Origin: Myxococcus sp.
GTDB lineage: Bacteria; Myxococcota; Myxococcia; Myxococcales; Myxococcaceae
Assembly: GCA_014879945.1 (NCBI GenBank)
Contig: JACSRE010000381.1
Coordinates: forward strand, 1 to 64,000
Length of the DNA: 64,000 bases
Direction of reading: 5' to 3'
Position numbers and translations under genes: made by a program. Shown here one piece after another: positions 27,580-37,636 of this stretch (within the stretch, counting starts at the first letter, position 1; every line of letters begins with the position of its first letter). A model generated the notes under the pieces. It made no database searches. It was not told where the DNA came from and saw only the letters and a list, made by a program, of their open reading frames with translations.

Positions 27580-28509
27580 TCACTTCAGCGTCTCGAAGTA
27601 CTTGGCGATGCTCTCGACCTCGAGGTCGGTCACCACTGCGGGCGGCATCGCCGGGGGGTAGCCGTCGACGACCTTCGCCATCGGCTGCCGAATCGACTCG
27701 GCCAGGTACGCCAGGTCGACCACCACGTCGCCGGCGCTCGTCTTCTCGGTCTTGCCCCACAGGCCCTTGAACGACGGGCCCACCAGCTTCGAGCCGTCGA
27801 GCGAGTGGCAGGCGTTGCAGCCCTTGTCCTTGTAGAGCTTCTTGCCGAGGTCGGCGCTCGCCTTGGTGAGGTCCACCGCGGGGCCGGAGTCTCCGCCGGG
27901 CTCCCACGAGACCGCCGGGTCCTTCTGGCGCTCGAGGTCGCGCACGTAGGCGACGATGGCCCACCGGTCGGCCACGGGAATCTGCGCCGCGTACGAGGCC
28001 ATGTTGCCGCCGTTCACGCCCACCGCGATGGCCGCGTAGAGCTTGCCGTTCTTGAGCTCCTTCACGCGGTCGCTGTGCATCGAGGGCGGGGGCACCAGCA
28101 GGCCCTTGCTGGTGTTCACCACGCCGTCGCCGTCGCCGTTGGGGCCGTGGCAGGGGGTGCAGAAGATCTTGAAGCGCTCGTGGCCGCGGGCGATCGCCTC
28201 GGCCGTGGGCGCGCCGTCGTCGCCCTTGATCGAGGCGGGGAACGCGAGCACGAACTCGCCCTTGTCGTCGGTGCCCTTGACGAGGTGGTCGTCGTCGTCG
28301 AGCTGACCGATCGCCACCGTGCCCTCGACGGGCGCCCGCATCGAGCGGCCGTCGGCGAAGAGGCCGGTCGTGTCCTTGCGGTACGACTTCACCTTCTCCT
28401 GGGTGTCCATGTTGGGGATGAGGTGCACCGGCGGCTTGTCGGACTCCCAGCCGCGGCAGCCCGAGAGGCCCACCAGACACACCACTCCGCTCCACAAAAG
28501 GTTTCGCAT
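27580..28509 (-). CDS. actE: ActE-like cytochrome c lipoprotein with an extra C-terminal cytochrome c domain
   Basis: Lipobox VCLVGLSGC; CTPCH and CNACH heme motifs; C-term GCNACHSLDGSKLVGPSFKGLWGKTEK...PAMPPAVVTDLEVESIAKYFETLK. Confidence 0.9.
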   Translation of the reverse strand: MRNLLWSGVVCLVGLSGCRGWESDKPPVHLIPNMDTQEKVKSYRKDTTGLFADGRSMRAPVEGTVAIGQLDDDDHLVKGTDDKGEFVLAFPASIKGDDGAPTAEAIARGHERFKIFCTPCHGPNGDGDGVVNTSKGLLVPPPSMHSDRVKELKNGKLYAAIAVGVNGGNMASYAAQIPVADRWAIVAYVRDLERQKDPAVSWEPGGDSGPAVDLTKASADLGKKLYKDKGCNACHSLDGSKLVGPSFKGLWGKTEKTSAGDVVVDLAYLAESIRQPMAKVVDGYPPAMPPAVVTDLEVESIAKYFETLK

Positions 28510-28516
28510 GTGAACT

Positions 28517-29053
28517 CTAGGCCTCCAGCTCTTCGACGAGCGTGGCACCGGACTCCTGGAGCAGCGCCTTCGTCTTCTCGCCGTCGAAGCGCGGGTCCTC
28601 TGCCTCGATCATGATGAAGAACTTGTCGTCGGTGACACGCTCGAACGCCTTCGAGGCGAACGCCGGGTGGTACGGCTGCGGGAGCCCGTTCATGATCCAG
28701 TTCGCGAGGAACGCGGTCACGCAGCTCGAGAGGACCGTCACCTCGTACCAGACGGGCACGAAGGCGGGGATCGAGAACAACGGCTTGCCGCCGACGATCA
28801 TCGGGTAGGCCCAGCCCATCGCCCACGCCTGGAAGAAGAGCATGAAGGTCGAGCCGGTGATGCCCATCACCAGCACGGCCCAGGGCAGCTTCGAGTCGGG
28901 CACGCCCATCACCTTGTCGAGGCCGTGCACGGGGAACGGGGTGCACACGTCCCACTTCTCGTAGCCGGCGGCGCGAACCCGGGCCGCGGCGTGCGTCACC
29001 GTGGCGGGGTTCTCGTATTGGGCGAGCAGGCCCCAGTGCTTCTTGTCGCTCAT
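28517..29053 (-). CDS. actD: ActD (DUF3341) subunit
   Basis: [38 protein letters not shown]; 4-nt ATGA overlap with actC. Confidence 0.92.
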   Translation of the reverse strand: MSDKKHWGLLAQYENPATVTHAAARVRAAGYEKWDVCTPFPVHGLDKVMGVPDSKLPWAVLVMGITGSTFMLFFQAWAMGWAYPMIVGGKPLFSIPAFVPVWYEVTVLSSCVTAFLANWIMNGLPQPYHPAFASKAFERVTDDKFFIMIEAEDPRFDGEKTKALLQESGATLVEELEA

Positions 29054-30591
29054 GAGTGACCTCCGGTGCCGGCGACCGCCGTCGAGGGAATCGCGCCACC
29101 GATGGCGGGCGCCTCGGTGTGGTGGTGCGCCGCCTCGTGCGCGTGGCCAGCGGCGTGGCCGTAGCCTTCCCAGTGCGGGTTGGCCTGCGCCATCACGCCC
29201 TTCACCTCGCTCATGGCGATGACGGGGAAGAAGCGCACGAAGAGCAGGAAGAGGAAGAAGAAGAGGCCGAAGGTGCCCAACAGGAAGAGCACCTCGGTGA
29301 CGGGCACGAAGTAGTCCCAGCTCGAGGGCAGCGCGTCGCGGTGCAGCGAGGTCACCGTGATGACGAAGCGCTCGAACCACATGCCGATGTTCACGAAGAT
29401 CGACAGGACGAAGGTGATCTTCACGTTGGTGCGGATCTTCTTGAACCAGTACAGCTGCGGGGTGATCACGTTGCAGCTCATCATGATCCAGTAGGCCCAC
29501 CAGTACGGCCCACCCATGCGGTTGAGGAACGTGAAGCCCTCGTATTGGTTGCCCGAGTAGGCCGCCATGAAGAACTCCATGCCGTACGCGTACCCGACGA
29601 GCGAGCCGGTCAGCAGGATGATCTTGTTCATGTTCTCGATGTGACGAATCGTGATCACGTCTTTGAGGCCCAGCCACTGGCGCGCCGGAATCGCGAGCGT
29701 CAGCACCATCGCGAAGCCCGAGAAGATGGCGCCGGCCACGAAGTACGGCGGGAAGATGGTGGTGTGCCAGCCGGGCAGCTGCGAGACGGCGAAGTCGAAC
29801 GAGACGATGGTGTGCACCGAGAGCACCAGCGGCGCCGAGAAGGCCGCGAGGATCTGGTAGGCCTTCTCGTAGGTCACCCAGTGGCGCATCGAGCCGCGCC
29901 AGCCCAGCGACAAGAAGCCGTAGAAGAAGCGGCGCCACTTGATGGTGGTGCGGTCACGCAGGGTCGCGAAGTCGGGAACCAGGCCGGTGTACCAGAAGAG
30001 GATCGACACCAGCGCGTAGGTGTTGACGGCCCACACGTCCCACTCCAGCGGGCTGCGGAAGTTCGGCCACAGGCCCATCTGGTTGGGAATCGGGAACAGG
30101 TAGTAGTCCATCCAGATGCGGCCGGTGTGCAGCGCCACGCACGAGCCGGCGCAGGCGACGGCGAAGATGGTCATCGCCTCGGCGAACCGGTTGATGCTGG
30201 TGCGCCACTTCTGGCGGAACAGGTAGAGCACCGCCGAGATGAGCGTGCCGGCGTGGCCGATGCCGACCCAGAAGACGAAGTTGACGATGTCCCACGCCCA
30301 GGCGACCGGGGTGTTGTTGCCCCAGATGCCGGGGCCTTCCCAGAAGAGGTAGCCGACGTAGCCGCCGAACATTGCCGCGCCGGCGGCCGCGAGCGCGATG
30401 CCGAACTTCAGCCCGTTGGGCGTCTGGAGGATCGGCGCCTCGTTCACCTTGCAGACCATCTCGGTGATCGCGTGGAAGTCGTGGTCACCACGAACCAGTG
30501 GCTCACGGCCCTCGATGACCTCGGGCAACACCACGTCGCCCCGCAGGTTCGGGTCGTCAGGCAGCGTCATGGTGGCAGTTGGCGTTCCCAT
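29050..30591 (-). CDS. actC: ActC, NrfD-like integral membrane subunit
   Basis: [56 protein letters not shown] coupling with actB. Confidence 0.93.
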   Translation of the reverse strand: MGTPTATMTLPDDPNLRGDVVLPEVIEGREPLVRGDHDFHAITEMVCKVNEAPILQTPNGLKFGIALAAAGAAMFGGYVGYLFWEGPGIWGNNTPVAWAWDIVNFVFWVGIGHAGTLISAVLYLFRQKWRTSINRFAEAMTIFAVACAGSCVALHTGRIWMDYYLFPIPNQMGLWPNFRSPLEWDVWAVNTYALVSILFWYTGLVPDFATLRDRTTIKWRRFFYGFLSLGWRGSMRHWVTYEKAYQILAAFSAPLVLSVHTIVSFDFAVSQLPGWHTTIFPPYFVAGAIFSGFAMVLTLAIPARQWLGLKDVITIRHIENMNKIILLTGSLVGYAYGMEFFMAAYSGNQYEGFTFLNRMGGPYWWAYWIMMSCNVITPQLYWFKKIRTNVKITFVLSIFVNIGMWFERFVITVTSLHRDALPSSWDYFVPVTEVLFLLGTFGLFFFLFLLFVRFFPVIAMSEVKGVMAQANPHWEGYGHAAGHAHEAAHHHTEAPAIGGAIPSTAVAGTGGHS

Positions 30592-33500
30592 CAGGCCAGC
30601 TCCTCGTTCTCGTTGCGCACGCGGGCGAGGTAGCTGGTGCGTGGGCGAATGTTGAGTTCCTGCAGCATCTCGTAGTTGCGCTCGCTGTTCTTGAGCGCGA
30701 ACACCTTCGACTTCTCGTCGTTGATGTTGCCGAAGGTGATGGCGCTGGTCGGGCACGCCTGCTGGCACGCCGGAATCACCGCGCCGTCAGGCAGCGCCTT
30801 GCGGTCGTGGCCCTGGCGCTTGGCGGCGATCTTGGCGTCGTCGATGCGCTGCGCGCAGTACGAGCACTTCTCCATCACGCCGCGGTACCGCACCGACACG
30901 TCGGGGTTGCGCTGGAGCTTGAGCGTCTTCATGCGCTCCTTCCAGTACGGCTCGACGTAGACGTTCCCGGTGTGGGTGTAGTCGAGGTAGTTGAAGCGCC
31001 GCACCTTGTAGGGGCAGTTGTTGGCGCAGTACCGGGTGCCGATGCACCGGTTGTAGGCCATCGTGTTGGTGCCCTCTTCGTCGTGCACCGTGGCCGAGAC
31101 CGGGCACACCGGCTCGCAGGGCGCGTTCTCGCAGTGCATGCACGCCACCGGCTGGTGCACCGCCGCGGGCGCGTCCACGTCACCGGTGAAGTAGCGGTCG
31201 ATGCGAATCCAGTGGAGCTCGCGGCCCAGCAGCACCTGCTCGCGGCCCACCACCGCGATGTTGTTCTCGGACTGGCAGGCGATCGCGCAGTAGTTGCAGC
31301 CGATGCAGGCCGACAGGTCGATGACCATGCCCCACTGCTGGCCTTCGTAGACGATCTCGCTGTGCGGCTGAATGGGCTTCGAGGGCCGGTTCTTCGGCGT
31401 GCCGAGCGTCACCAGGTTCGCGGGCATGTCGCCCTTGTGCGCGAAGCTCTCGTCCTTCGCGTAGGCGGCGGCGGTGGCCGAGCGGAACAGCGGGCGGTCG
31501 CCCAGGCCCAGCTTGCGGTGCTCCGAGTCGGCGCTCTCGTCGAGCATCTTGACGAAGGTGAGCTCCTTCAGCGGCGACGCGGGCACCGAGAAGTGGTCTT
31601 GCGTCGACGCCAGCACCTGCGTCTTGCCCGTCTTCGTCACCTTCACGCCGGTGACGACGTTGAGGGCGCCCTCGAGCAGCGGGGTGACGTCGGCGCCGAT
31701 GCCCTTCGAGACCTCTCCCTGCGCGCGGCCGTAGCCGGCGGTCATCACCAGGGTGGCGGGCGCGAGGCCGGGGAGCACGAAGGTCGGCGTGGTGATGGAG
31801 CGGCCGTTGACCGTCACCTCGACGACGTCGGCGGTGTAGCCGTTGCGCACCACCGCGCTCTCGATGCCCAGCTCTTTGGCGACCGACGGCGCCATCAGCA
31901 GCGCGTTGTCCCAGCAGAGCTTCGACATGGTGTCGGGCAGCTCCATCACCCACGAGGTGTTGGTGAGGCGGCCGTCTTTGGCGTGCCCGTGCACCGCGAC
32001 CAGCTCGTAGTTGTCCTTGCCCGGGGTGACGCTGGTGAGCGCGCCCACGGCGGTGGCGATCTCAGCCACCTTCGCCGCGGCGGGCGCCGGGGTTCTGGCG
32101 GTGCCGGCGATGACGCCGTCGTGCAGGGCCTTGCGCCAGGCCTTCTCGGCGGTGAGCTTGCCGCCCTCGGCGCGCCAGGTCGCCTCGACGAGCTTCTTGT
32201 CGCCCGTCTCGGCTTCGCCCGCCAGCTGCGCCAGCAGGGTGATGAGGGGGCGGCCCGAGAACAGCGGGAGGATGATGGGCTGCACCAGGCTGACGGTGCC
32301 GTCCCAGCCCTCGGCGTCGCCCCACGACTCGAGGAAGTGGGCCAGCGGCGCGTGCCAGGTGGCCTTGAGGCCCGTCTCTTCGGGGAAGAGGCCGAGGTGC
32401 ACCGTCGTCTTGGCCTTCGCGAGCGCCTCGCCGAACTTCAGCGCGCCGGGCGCGGTGTAGACCGGGTTGACGTCGGCCAACACCACGGTGTCGATGGCGC
32501 CTTCGCCCAGCGCCTTGGTGAGCGCGGCGAGCTGCTCGTACTGGCTGGGGTGGTCGAGGGCCTCGCCCATCGAGACCGTCTGGCCGCCGCCGAGCGCCGC
32601 GTTGATGGCGAAGGCCAGCGCGTGCACCGCCGGCGGCTGGCGCTCACCGACGAACAGCGTGGCGGCGCCCTTGTTGGCGGCGAGGTCTTTGGCGAGCGCC
32701 GCGACGAACCGGGTCACGTTCGCGGGCAGCGCGGCGCCTTCGAGCGCGCCGAGCGCGCCGAGGTCGACGCCGTTGGCGGCGAGGGCCTTCGCGAGCGCCT
32801 TCATCACGTCGACGCCCTGGCTCGAGGCCACCCGCACGCGGTGGTCGGCGTTGGTGCCGGTCGCGCTGAAGGTCGACTCGGCGACGTACAGGCGCTGCAT
32901 CTTCGCGAGGTCATCGCGGGTGTGCACGGCGCGCGTCGCCCCGAACTGGCGGGCCAGCTTGAGGTGGTCGGGGCCCGAGACGAGGAAGTCGGAGTCGAGG
33001 GCGAAGATGATCTTCGTCGTCGAGAGGTCGGCGTGCACGCGCGCGCCGGGCCCGAACGCCAGGTGGGCGCCCAGGTGCTGCTGGTCGGGGGCGAGCGGGT
33101 CCCACCGGACGATCTTCGCCTGCGGCAGCTTCGTGGCGACGAGCTTGAGCAGGCGCTCGGCGGTCGGCCCGAGCTCGTCTTCGACGACGATGGCCAGGCC
33201 CGCGCCCTGGGCGCCGGCGAACTTCGTGGACAGCTCCTTGAAGAACGCGTCGAACTTCTCCCAGGTGCTGGCCTGGCCGCCCTGCATCGGGGCGCGCGCG
33301 CGCTCCGGGTCGTACAGGCGCAGCACCTCGGCCTGGGCCCAGATGTCAGAGGCGCCCAGCGAGCTGGGGTGGTTCGGGTTGCCCTCGATCTTGGTGGGCC
33401 GGCCGCCGTTGGCCTCGACGATGAGGCCCACCGCGCCCTCGGACCGCTGCATCGCGGTCGAGTAGTACATGCGCACGCCCGGCACGACCTGCTCCGGCTG

Positions 33501-33761
33501 CTGCACGAAGGGCAGGATCTCGTCGACCGGGCGGCGAACCTGCAGGTTCTCGCAGCCGGCCAGCGCGCCCAGCGACATCGCGGCGGCGCCGATCTTCAGC
33601 GCGTCGCGGCGGTTGAAGCCCTCGGGCGTCAGCCCGTTGGGGAACTCGTCCTCCATCTGCTTCTTGAGGAGCTCGTCGCCTTCTTTGTGCGCGACGGAAC
33701 GCCAGTACGTCGGCGGCTCGTTCATCTGGTCGCGAAGCGGGGCGTAGGGGTCTTTCTTCAT
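30591..33761 (-). CDS. actB: ActB, Fe-S / molybdopterin-oxidoreductase-like subunit
   Basis: N-term [21 protein letters not shown]-term ferredoxin-like [54 protein letters not shown]. Confidence 0.95.
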   Translation of the reverse strand: MKKDPYAPLRDQMNEPPTYWRSVAHKEGDELLKKQMEDEFPNGLTPEGFNRRDALKIGAAAMSLGALAGCENLQVRRPVDEILPFVQQPEQVVPGVRMYYSTAMQRSEGAVGLIVEANGGRPTKIEGNPNHPSSLGASDIWAQAEVLRLYDPERARAPMQGGQASTWEKFDAFFKELSTKFAGAQGAGLAIVVEDELGPTAERLLKLVATKLPQAKIVRWDPLAPDQQHLGAHLAFGPGARVHADLSTTKIIFALDSDFLVSGPDHLKLARQFGATRAVHTRDDLAKMQRLYVAESTFSATGTNADHRVRVASSQGVDVMKALAKALAANGVDLGALGALEGAALPANVTRFVAALAKDLAANKGAATLFVGERQPPAVHALAFAINAALGGGQTVSMGEALDHPSQYEQLAALTKALGEGAIDTVVLADVNPVYTAPGALKFGEALAKAKTTVHLGLFPEETGLKATWHAPLAHFLESWGDAEGWDGTVSLVQPIILPLFSGRPLITLLAQLAGEAETGDKKLVEATWRAEGGKLTAEKAWRKALHDGVIAGTARTPAPAAAKVAEIATAVGALTSVTPGKDNYELVAVHGHAKDGRLTNTSWVMELPDTMSKLCWDNALLMAPSVAKELGIESAVVRNGYTADVVEVTVNGRSITTPTFVLPGLAPATLVMTAGYGRAQGEVSKGIGADVTPLLEGALNVVTGVKVTKTGKTQVLASTQDHFSVPASPLKELTFVKMLDESADSEHRKLGLGDRPLFRSATAAAYAKDESFAHKGDMPANLVTLGTPKNRPSKPIQPHSEIVYEGQQWGMVIDLSACIGCNYCAIACQSENNIAVVGREQVLLGRELHWIRIDRYFTGDVDAPAAVHQPVACMHCENAPCEPVCPVSATVHDEEGTNTMAYNRCIGTRYCANNCPYKVRRFNYLDYTHTGNVYVEPYWKERMKTLKLQRNPDVSVRYRGVMEKCSYCAQRIDDAKIAAKRQGHDRKALPDGAVIPACQQACPTSAITFGNINDEKSKVFALKNSERNYEMLQELNIRPRTSYLARVRNENEELA

Positions 33762-33797
33762 GGCGGTGTCGTTCTTTCGAAGAAGACGAAGAGTCGG

Positions 33798-34520
33798 TCA
33801 GCGGTGGCAGCCGGAGCAGCCGGCGGTCGCGTAGGTGAGCAGCTCACCGTTGGGGCCGCGCTTGGCGGCGGCCGAGAGGCTGCCCGGCGGGTTGAGCGTG
33901 GCGGCGATCTTCGTCGCCTTCTCGTTCCAGGCCAGGTCGCCCTTCCAGCCCATCGCGGTCAGCTGCTCCACCGGGCGCAGGTTGGGCGCGGGGTCGGAGT
34001 GACAGTCGAGGCACCAGGCCATCGACAGCGGCTGGGTCTGCTTGACGACCTCCATGGTGTCGATGCGGCCGTGGCAGGTCTCGCAGCCGACCGCGGCGCG
34101 GTTCTCACCGACGCCGACGCCCATGTGGGCCGAGTGGTTGAAGTAGGCGAAGTCGGGCGTCTTGTGAATGCGCACCCACTCGACCGACTTGCCGGTCTTC
34201 CACGACTCGCGCAGGGCCTCGAGCTTGGGCGAGTCCTTCTTCACCTGCGCGTGGCAGTTCATGCACGTCTGCGTCGGGGGCACGCCGCCGTGCGGGCCGC
34301 GCTCCACGTAGGCGTGGCAGTAGCGACAGTCGATCTGCATGTCGCCCGCGTGCAGCTTGTGGCTGTACTCGATGGGCTGCGTCGGTTTGTAGCCGACGTC
34401 GGTGTGCCACGGAGAGCCCCACCAGTAGAGGGCAAACGTGACGACACCGCCGCCGACGAGCGTTCCGACGAGCGCCAGGGCTGGGGTCTGGTTCCACCAC
34501 TTCGGGAAGATCTGGGCCAT
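33798..34520 (-). CDS. actA: ActA, pentaheme cytochrome c subunit
   Basis: Five CxxCH motifs (CRYCH, CMNCH, CETCH, CLDCH, CSGCH), N-terminal TM. Confidence 0.95.
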   Translation of the reverse strand: MAQIFPKWWNQTPALALVGTLVGGGVVTFALYWWGSPWHTDVGYKPTQPIEYSHKLHAGDMQIDCRYCHAYVERGPHGGVPPTQTCMNCHAQVKKDSPKLEALRESWKTGKSVEWVRIHKTPDFAYFNHSAHMGVGVGENRAAVGCETCHGRIDTMEVVKQTQPLSMAWCLDCHSDPAPNLRPVEQLTAMGWKGDLAWNEKATKIAATLNPPGSLSAAAKRGPNGELLTYATAGCSGCHR

Positions 34521-34746
34521 GTGAAATGCGACCTCGCGAGCGTGCGGCGTGTAGCGGTAACGGCCTTACGCCTCAAGAACGAAACGACGGCAAGAACTGC
34601 GTTCGTCGAGAGAGAATGGAGCTTGCTGCATGTCATTCGCCCTGCTTCGGGCGAGGAAGATCAGCGGTGAAGGCCGCGCGAAATCAGCCTGACTCCTCGC
34701 CGACAGGAGCGCGATTGCTCGCACCTGCGCCGACCTCGCGCCCCGC

Positions 34747-35379
34747 TCAAGGGTTGGGGCCGAACCGCGCGAGCAGGCGGGCGGCGTTGATGGCGTTGCC
34801 CCGGCCCGCGGAGTCGTCTCTCCAGAAGTCCCGCACCTGGCCCTCCTGGTCGACGAGCGCGAACGCGGGCAGCCCCATCTGCTCGCTCACCGTGGTGCCC
34901 GCGTCGGAGCCGCCGCGCAGCGCCCACGACGCATGGAACGAGGAGAGGAGCGGGGCGAGGGCCTCGTCGGCGCCGGTGACGACGTGCCAGCGGCCGGCGG
35001 CGAGCCCCTTCAGCGCGGGCGCAGCCGAGTCGCGCGCCACCGTGACGAAGTGAACCTTGTCGCCGAGGTCGTCGGTGTGGTCGAGGCCGCGGCCGAACGC
35101 GCGCTGGGCCTCGACGCAGGCGGCCTCACACGGGCCGTTGGCGAAGAACGTGAGGAAGACCTTGCCCGAGAGCTCCGCCGAGCCGAAGGGCCGCGCGTCG
35201 TCGACCGTTGAGAGCTGCCAGGCCCCCAGCGGCGCGATGGCCGGCGGCGCCTTCAGGAAGCGGCGCTGCATGAACGGCAGCACCGTCAGCACCACCGCGC
35301 CGAGCAGGAAGGCGATGACGAACGGGCTCTTCCACCACGGCCCGCGGGCCTCGGGTTCTGCGGCCGACTCAGTCGTCAC
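34747..35379 (-). CDS. SCO1/SenC-like protein
   Basis: N-term TM; LSGKVFLTFFANGPCEAACVEAQRAFGR (CxxxC); VHFVTVARD; thioredoxin fold. Confidence 0.8.
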   Translation of the reverse strand: MTTESAAEPEARGPWWKSPFVIAFLLGAVVLTVLPFMQRRFLKAPPAIAPLGAWQLSTVDDARPFGSAELSGKVFLTFFANGPCEAACVEAQRAFGRGLDHTDDLGDKVHFVTVARDSAAPALKGLAAGRWHVVTGADEALAPLLSSFHASWALRGGSDAGTTVSEQMGLPAFALVDQEGQVRDFWRDDSAGRGNAINAARLLARFGPNP

Positions 35380-35746
35380 CCTTCTTGCCCTTGCCCTTCT
35401 TCTTGCCGCGGTGCGCTTCGACCTTCACCTTCTTCCACTTCTTGTACTTCCCGGGCGGCAGCCGCACGAGGGTGACCGGCACGCCCCGGTCCTCCACCAC
35501 GACCCAGGCCCCGCGGTGGGTCCTGGTGTGGAACCAGCGGCCGTCGCGGCGGCACCAGTAGAAGCCATCGACGAAGAAGACCTCGTCGTCGAAGTCCTCC
35601 ACCACCTGCACGCCGGGCTCGACCACCACCAGCGCGGGGGGCGCCTGGAAGGTGATGGTCGGCAGCACGACCTCGACCTTCACACCGACCTGCGCCAACG
35701 AGCCCAGGGGACTGAGGAGGCACACCACGGCAAGCAAGCGCTTCAT
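35369..35746 (-). CDS. hypothetical secreted protein with Lys-rich C-terminus
   Basis: Signal peptide MKRLLAVVCLLSPLGSLAQ; tail KYKKWKKVKVEAHRGKKKGKGKKGDD. Confidence 0.65.
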   Translation of the reverse strand: MKRLLAVVCLLSPLGSLAQVGVKVEVVLPTITFQAPPALVVVEPGVQVVEDFDDEVFFVDGFYWCRRDGRWFHTRTHRGAWVVVEDRGVPVTLVRLPPGKYKKWKKVKVEAHRGKKKGKGKKGDD

Positions 35747-35772
35747 CGGGGCTCCGCGGCAGACGGCGTGGG

Positions 35773-35976
35773 TCAGGAAGGGTCTTTCGCTGGCGCGGCG
35801 CCCGAGGCCAGCTCGGCGTCACGCGCCTTCGAGGCGCGGTACAGCCAGAAGGCCACGCCGCCGATCATCGCCAGCGGCGAGAGCGACACCACGCCCGTCA
35901 TCGCCAGGTAGGCCCACTCGGTGTTGTCCTGACCTGCGCCGCACACCGCACACGCCAGCAGCGAGAGCGCCGTCAT
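35773..35976 (-). CDS. small (67 aa) membrane protein in oxidase operon
   Basis: ATG 35976: MTALSLLACAVCGAGQDNTEWAYLAMTGVVSLSPLAMIGGVAFWLYRASKARDAELASGAAPAKDPS; abuts/overlaps subunit-III-like gene. Confidence 0.65.
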   Translation of the reverse strand: MTALSLLACAVCGAGQDNTEWAYLAMTGVVSLSPLAMIGGVAFWLYRASKARDAELASGAAPAKDPS

Positions 35977-36581
35977 CAGAAGTACACCCGCGCGTAGATG
36001 ATGGGCCACATCAAGACGACGAAGTACCAGAAGACCTGCACGCCGAAGAAGAGGCCGCCCTTCATGGTGCCCCGCAGCAGCTGCGCCGCCGCCACGGCCA
36101 GGCCCCCCAGCGCGGCGATGGCGTGCAGGCCGTGCATTCCGACGATGAGGTAGAAGAACGCGCCCAGGCGGCTCGAGGTCAGCGTGAGGCCCGCGGCGAG
36201 CAGCTGCGCCCACTCGCGGCCCTGGAGCGCCACGAAGGCCGCGCCCAACACCCACGCGGCGACGACCAACCACTTCGCGACAGGCCGCTTCTTCGCCCAC
36301 GCCACCTGCGCGCCCAGCAGCACGAAGCCCGAGAGCACCAGGGCCACCGTGTTCACCAGCGTCGCGTCCTTCGGCAACATCGGCTGCCCGGGCATCGGCC
36401 AGGTGCCGGGCATCGCGCCCGAGCGGCTGATGGTGAAGGCGCTGATGAGGCCGACGAAGAACATCACCTCGGCCACCGCGAAGATGAGCATGCCCAGCAC
36501 CGCGTTGGGGACGACGGCGCGGTTGGCCGTGCGGTCGACCCCGGCCGGCATCACCTCAGGCTGTGCAGTGGCCAGGCTCAT
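35976..36581 (-). CDS. heme-copper oxidase subunit III-like protein (second copy)
   Basis: LGMLIFAVAEVMFFVGLISAF...FFYLIVGMHGLHAIAALGGL...FWYFVVLMWPIIY. Confidence 0.88.
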   Translation of the reverse strand: MSLATAQPEVMPAGVDRTANRAVVPNAVLGMLIFAVAEVMFFVGLISAFTISRSGAMPGTWPMPGQPMLPKDATLVNTVALVLSGFVLLGAQVAWAKKRPVAKWLVVAAWVLGAAFVALQGREWAQLLAAGLTLTSSRLGAFFYLIVGMHGLHAIAALGGLAVAAAQLLRGTMKGGLFFGVQVFWYFVVLMWPIIYARVYF

Positions 36582-36587
36582 GACGTG

Positions 36588-37043
36588 TCAGTGCGCCTCG
36601 CCGGGGCTGGCGGCCCCGGGAGCGGGCGCGCCATGGTCGGCGCCGTGCTCGCCGTGGCCGCCGCCGGCCTTGAGGCCCGCCTCGACGGCCTTCTTGGCGG
36701 CCACGTTGTCCCAGTTGGTGCCCTGGTGCCGGAGCACGTCGGGGCCGACGCCGCCGACCATCACCACCATCAGGGCCAGCATGGTGAGGAGCAGGTAGGC
36801 GACGTACTTCTTCTCGACGCCCAGGTGCATGAAGTTCTTGATGACCAGGTACGCCTTCACCACCGCGATGCCGAAGGCGGTGAAGAGGGTGACGACCCGA
36901 ATGCCGAGCTCGGGGCCGACCACCGACACCACCAGGAGCACCAAAAGGACTCCCCAGATCTTCACGTAGAACGAGTCGGGGTGCGACGCGTGAGCGACCG
37001 CGTGGGACCCGGGTGCTGCGGGAGCGTGTGCCGTGTCAGACAT
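36588..37043 (-). CDS. cytochrome c oxidase subunit IV-like
   Basis: YVKIWGVLLVLLVVSVVGPELG...IAVVKAYLVIKNFMHLGVEKKYVAYLLL; 3 TM. Confidence 0.88.
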   Translation of the reverse strand: MSDTAHAPAAPGSHAVAHASHPDSFYVKIWGVLLVLLVVSVVGPELGIRVVTLFTAFGIAVVKAYLVIKNFMHLGVEKKYVAYLLLTMLALMVVMVGGVGPDVLRHQGTNWDNVAAKKAVEAGLKAGGGHGEHGADHGAPAPGAASPGEAH

Positions 37044-37052
37044 GAGCAGTCC

Positions 37053-37625
37053 TCACTTCGCGATGTAGAGGAGGGGGAAGAGGAAGATCCACACGAGGTC
37101 GACGAAGTGCCAGTACAGGCCCGCGTTCTCGACCCGCTGGAGCTCCTTGCCCTTGGCGGCGTCGGCCGCGACGAACATCATCACGATCATGCCCGCGATG
37201 ACGTGCAGGCCGTGGATGCCGGCGGCCGTGTAGTAGAACGACCAGAAGGTGTTCGAGCTGATGGTGTAGCCAGCCTTGATCTCGGCCGTCCACTCGAAGG
37301 ACTTCACGACGAGGAACGCGGCGCCACCGCCGATGGTCGCCCACAAGAGCTTCGCGGCGCGCTTGCCGTCACCCCGGCTGGCGGCGTTGTGCGCGAGCAC
37401 GGCCGACAACGACGAGGTCAGCAGGATGAACGTGTTGAGCGCACCCTTCCAGGTGCTGGTGTGCATCGACTGGTTGGCCCACTCGGGGTGACCCAGGCGG
37501 TGCATGAGGTACGCGCCCAGCACGCCGCCGAAGATGACGATTTCAGAGGCGATGAGCCACCACACGGCCAGCCGGCCGGTGGGCATTCCAGTCACTTCAC
37601 GGGTCGTTGCGATCGGTCGAATCAC
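37053..37625 (-). CDS. cytochrome c oxidase subunit III
   Basis: WWLIASEIVIFGGVLGAYLMHR...FWSFYYTAAGIHGLHVIAGM...YWHFVDLVWIFLFPLLYI. Confidence 0.92.
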   Translation of the reverse strand: MIRPIATTREVTGMPTGRLAVWWLIASEIVIFGGVLGAYLMHRLGHPEWANQSMHTSTWKGALNTFILLTSSLSAVLAHNAASRGDGKRAAKLLWATIGGGAAFLVVKSFEWTAEIKAGYTISSNTFWSFYYTAAGIHGLHVIAGMIVMMFVAADAAKGKELQRVENAGLYWHFVDLVWIFLFPLLYIAK

Positions 37626-37636
37626 AAAGGTCTCTT

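Noticed and set aside
34637-34654. Small hairpin TCGCCC-TGCTTC-GGGCGA between actA and the SCO gene
   Set aside because: Only 6-bp stem and no U-tract; too common in this GC content to call a terminator
30579-34670. 1363-aa plus-strand ORF, longest in the ORF track
   Set aside because: Antisense to actA/actB, which have complete, recognisable Fe-S and heme motifs; composition (R/V/H/L-rich, no domains) is the usual antisense artefact of high-GC codon bias
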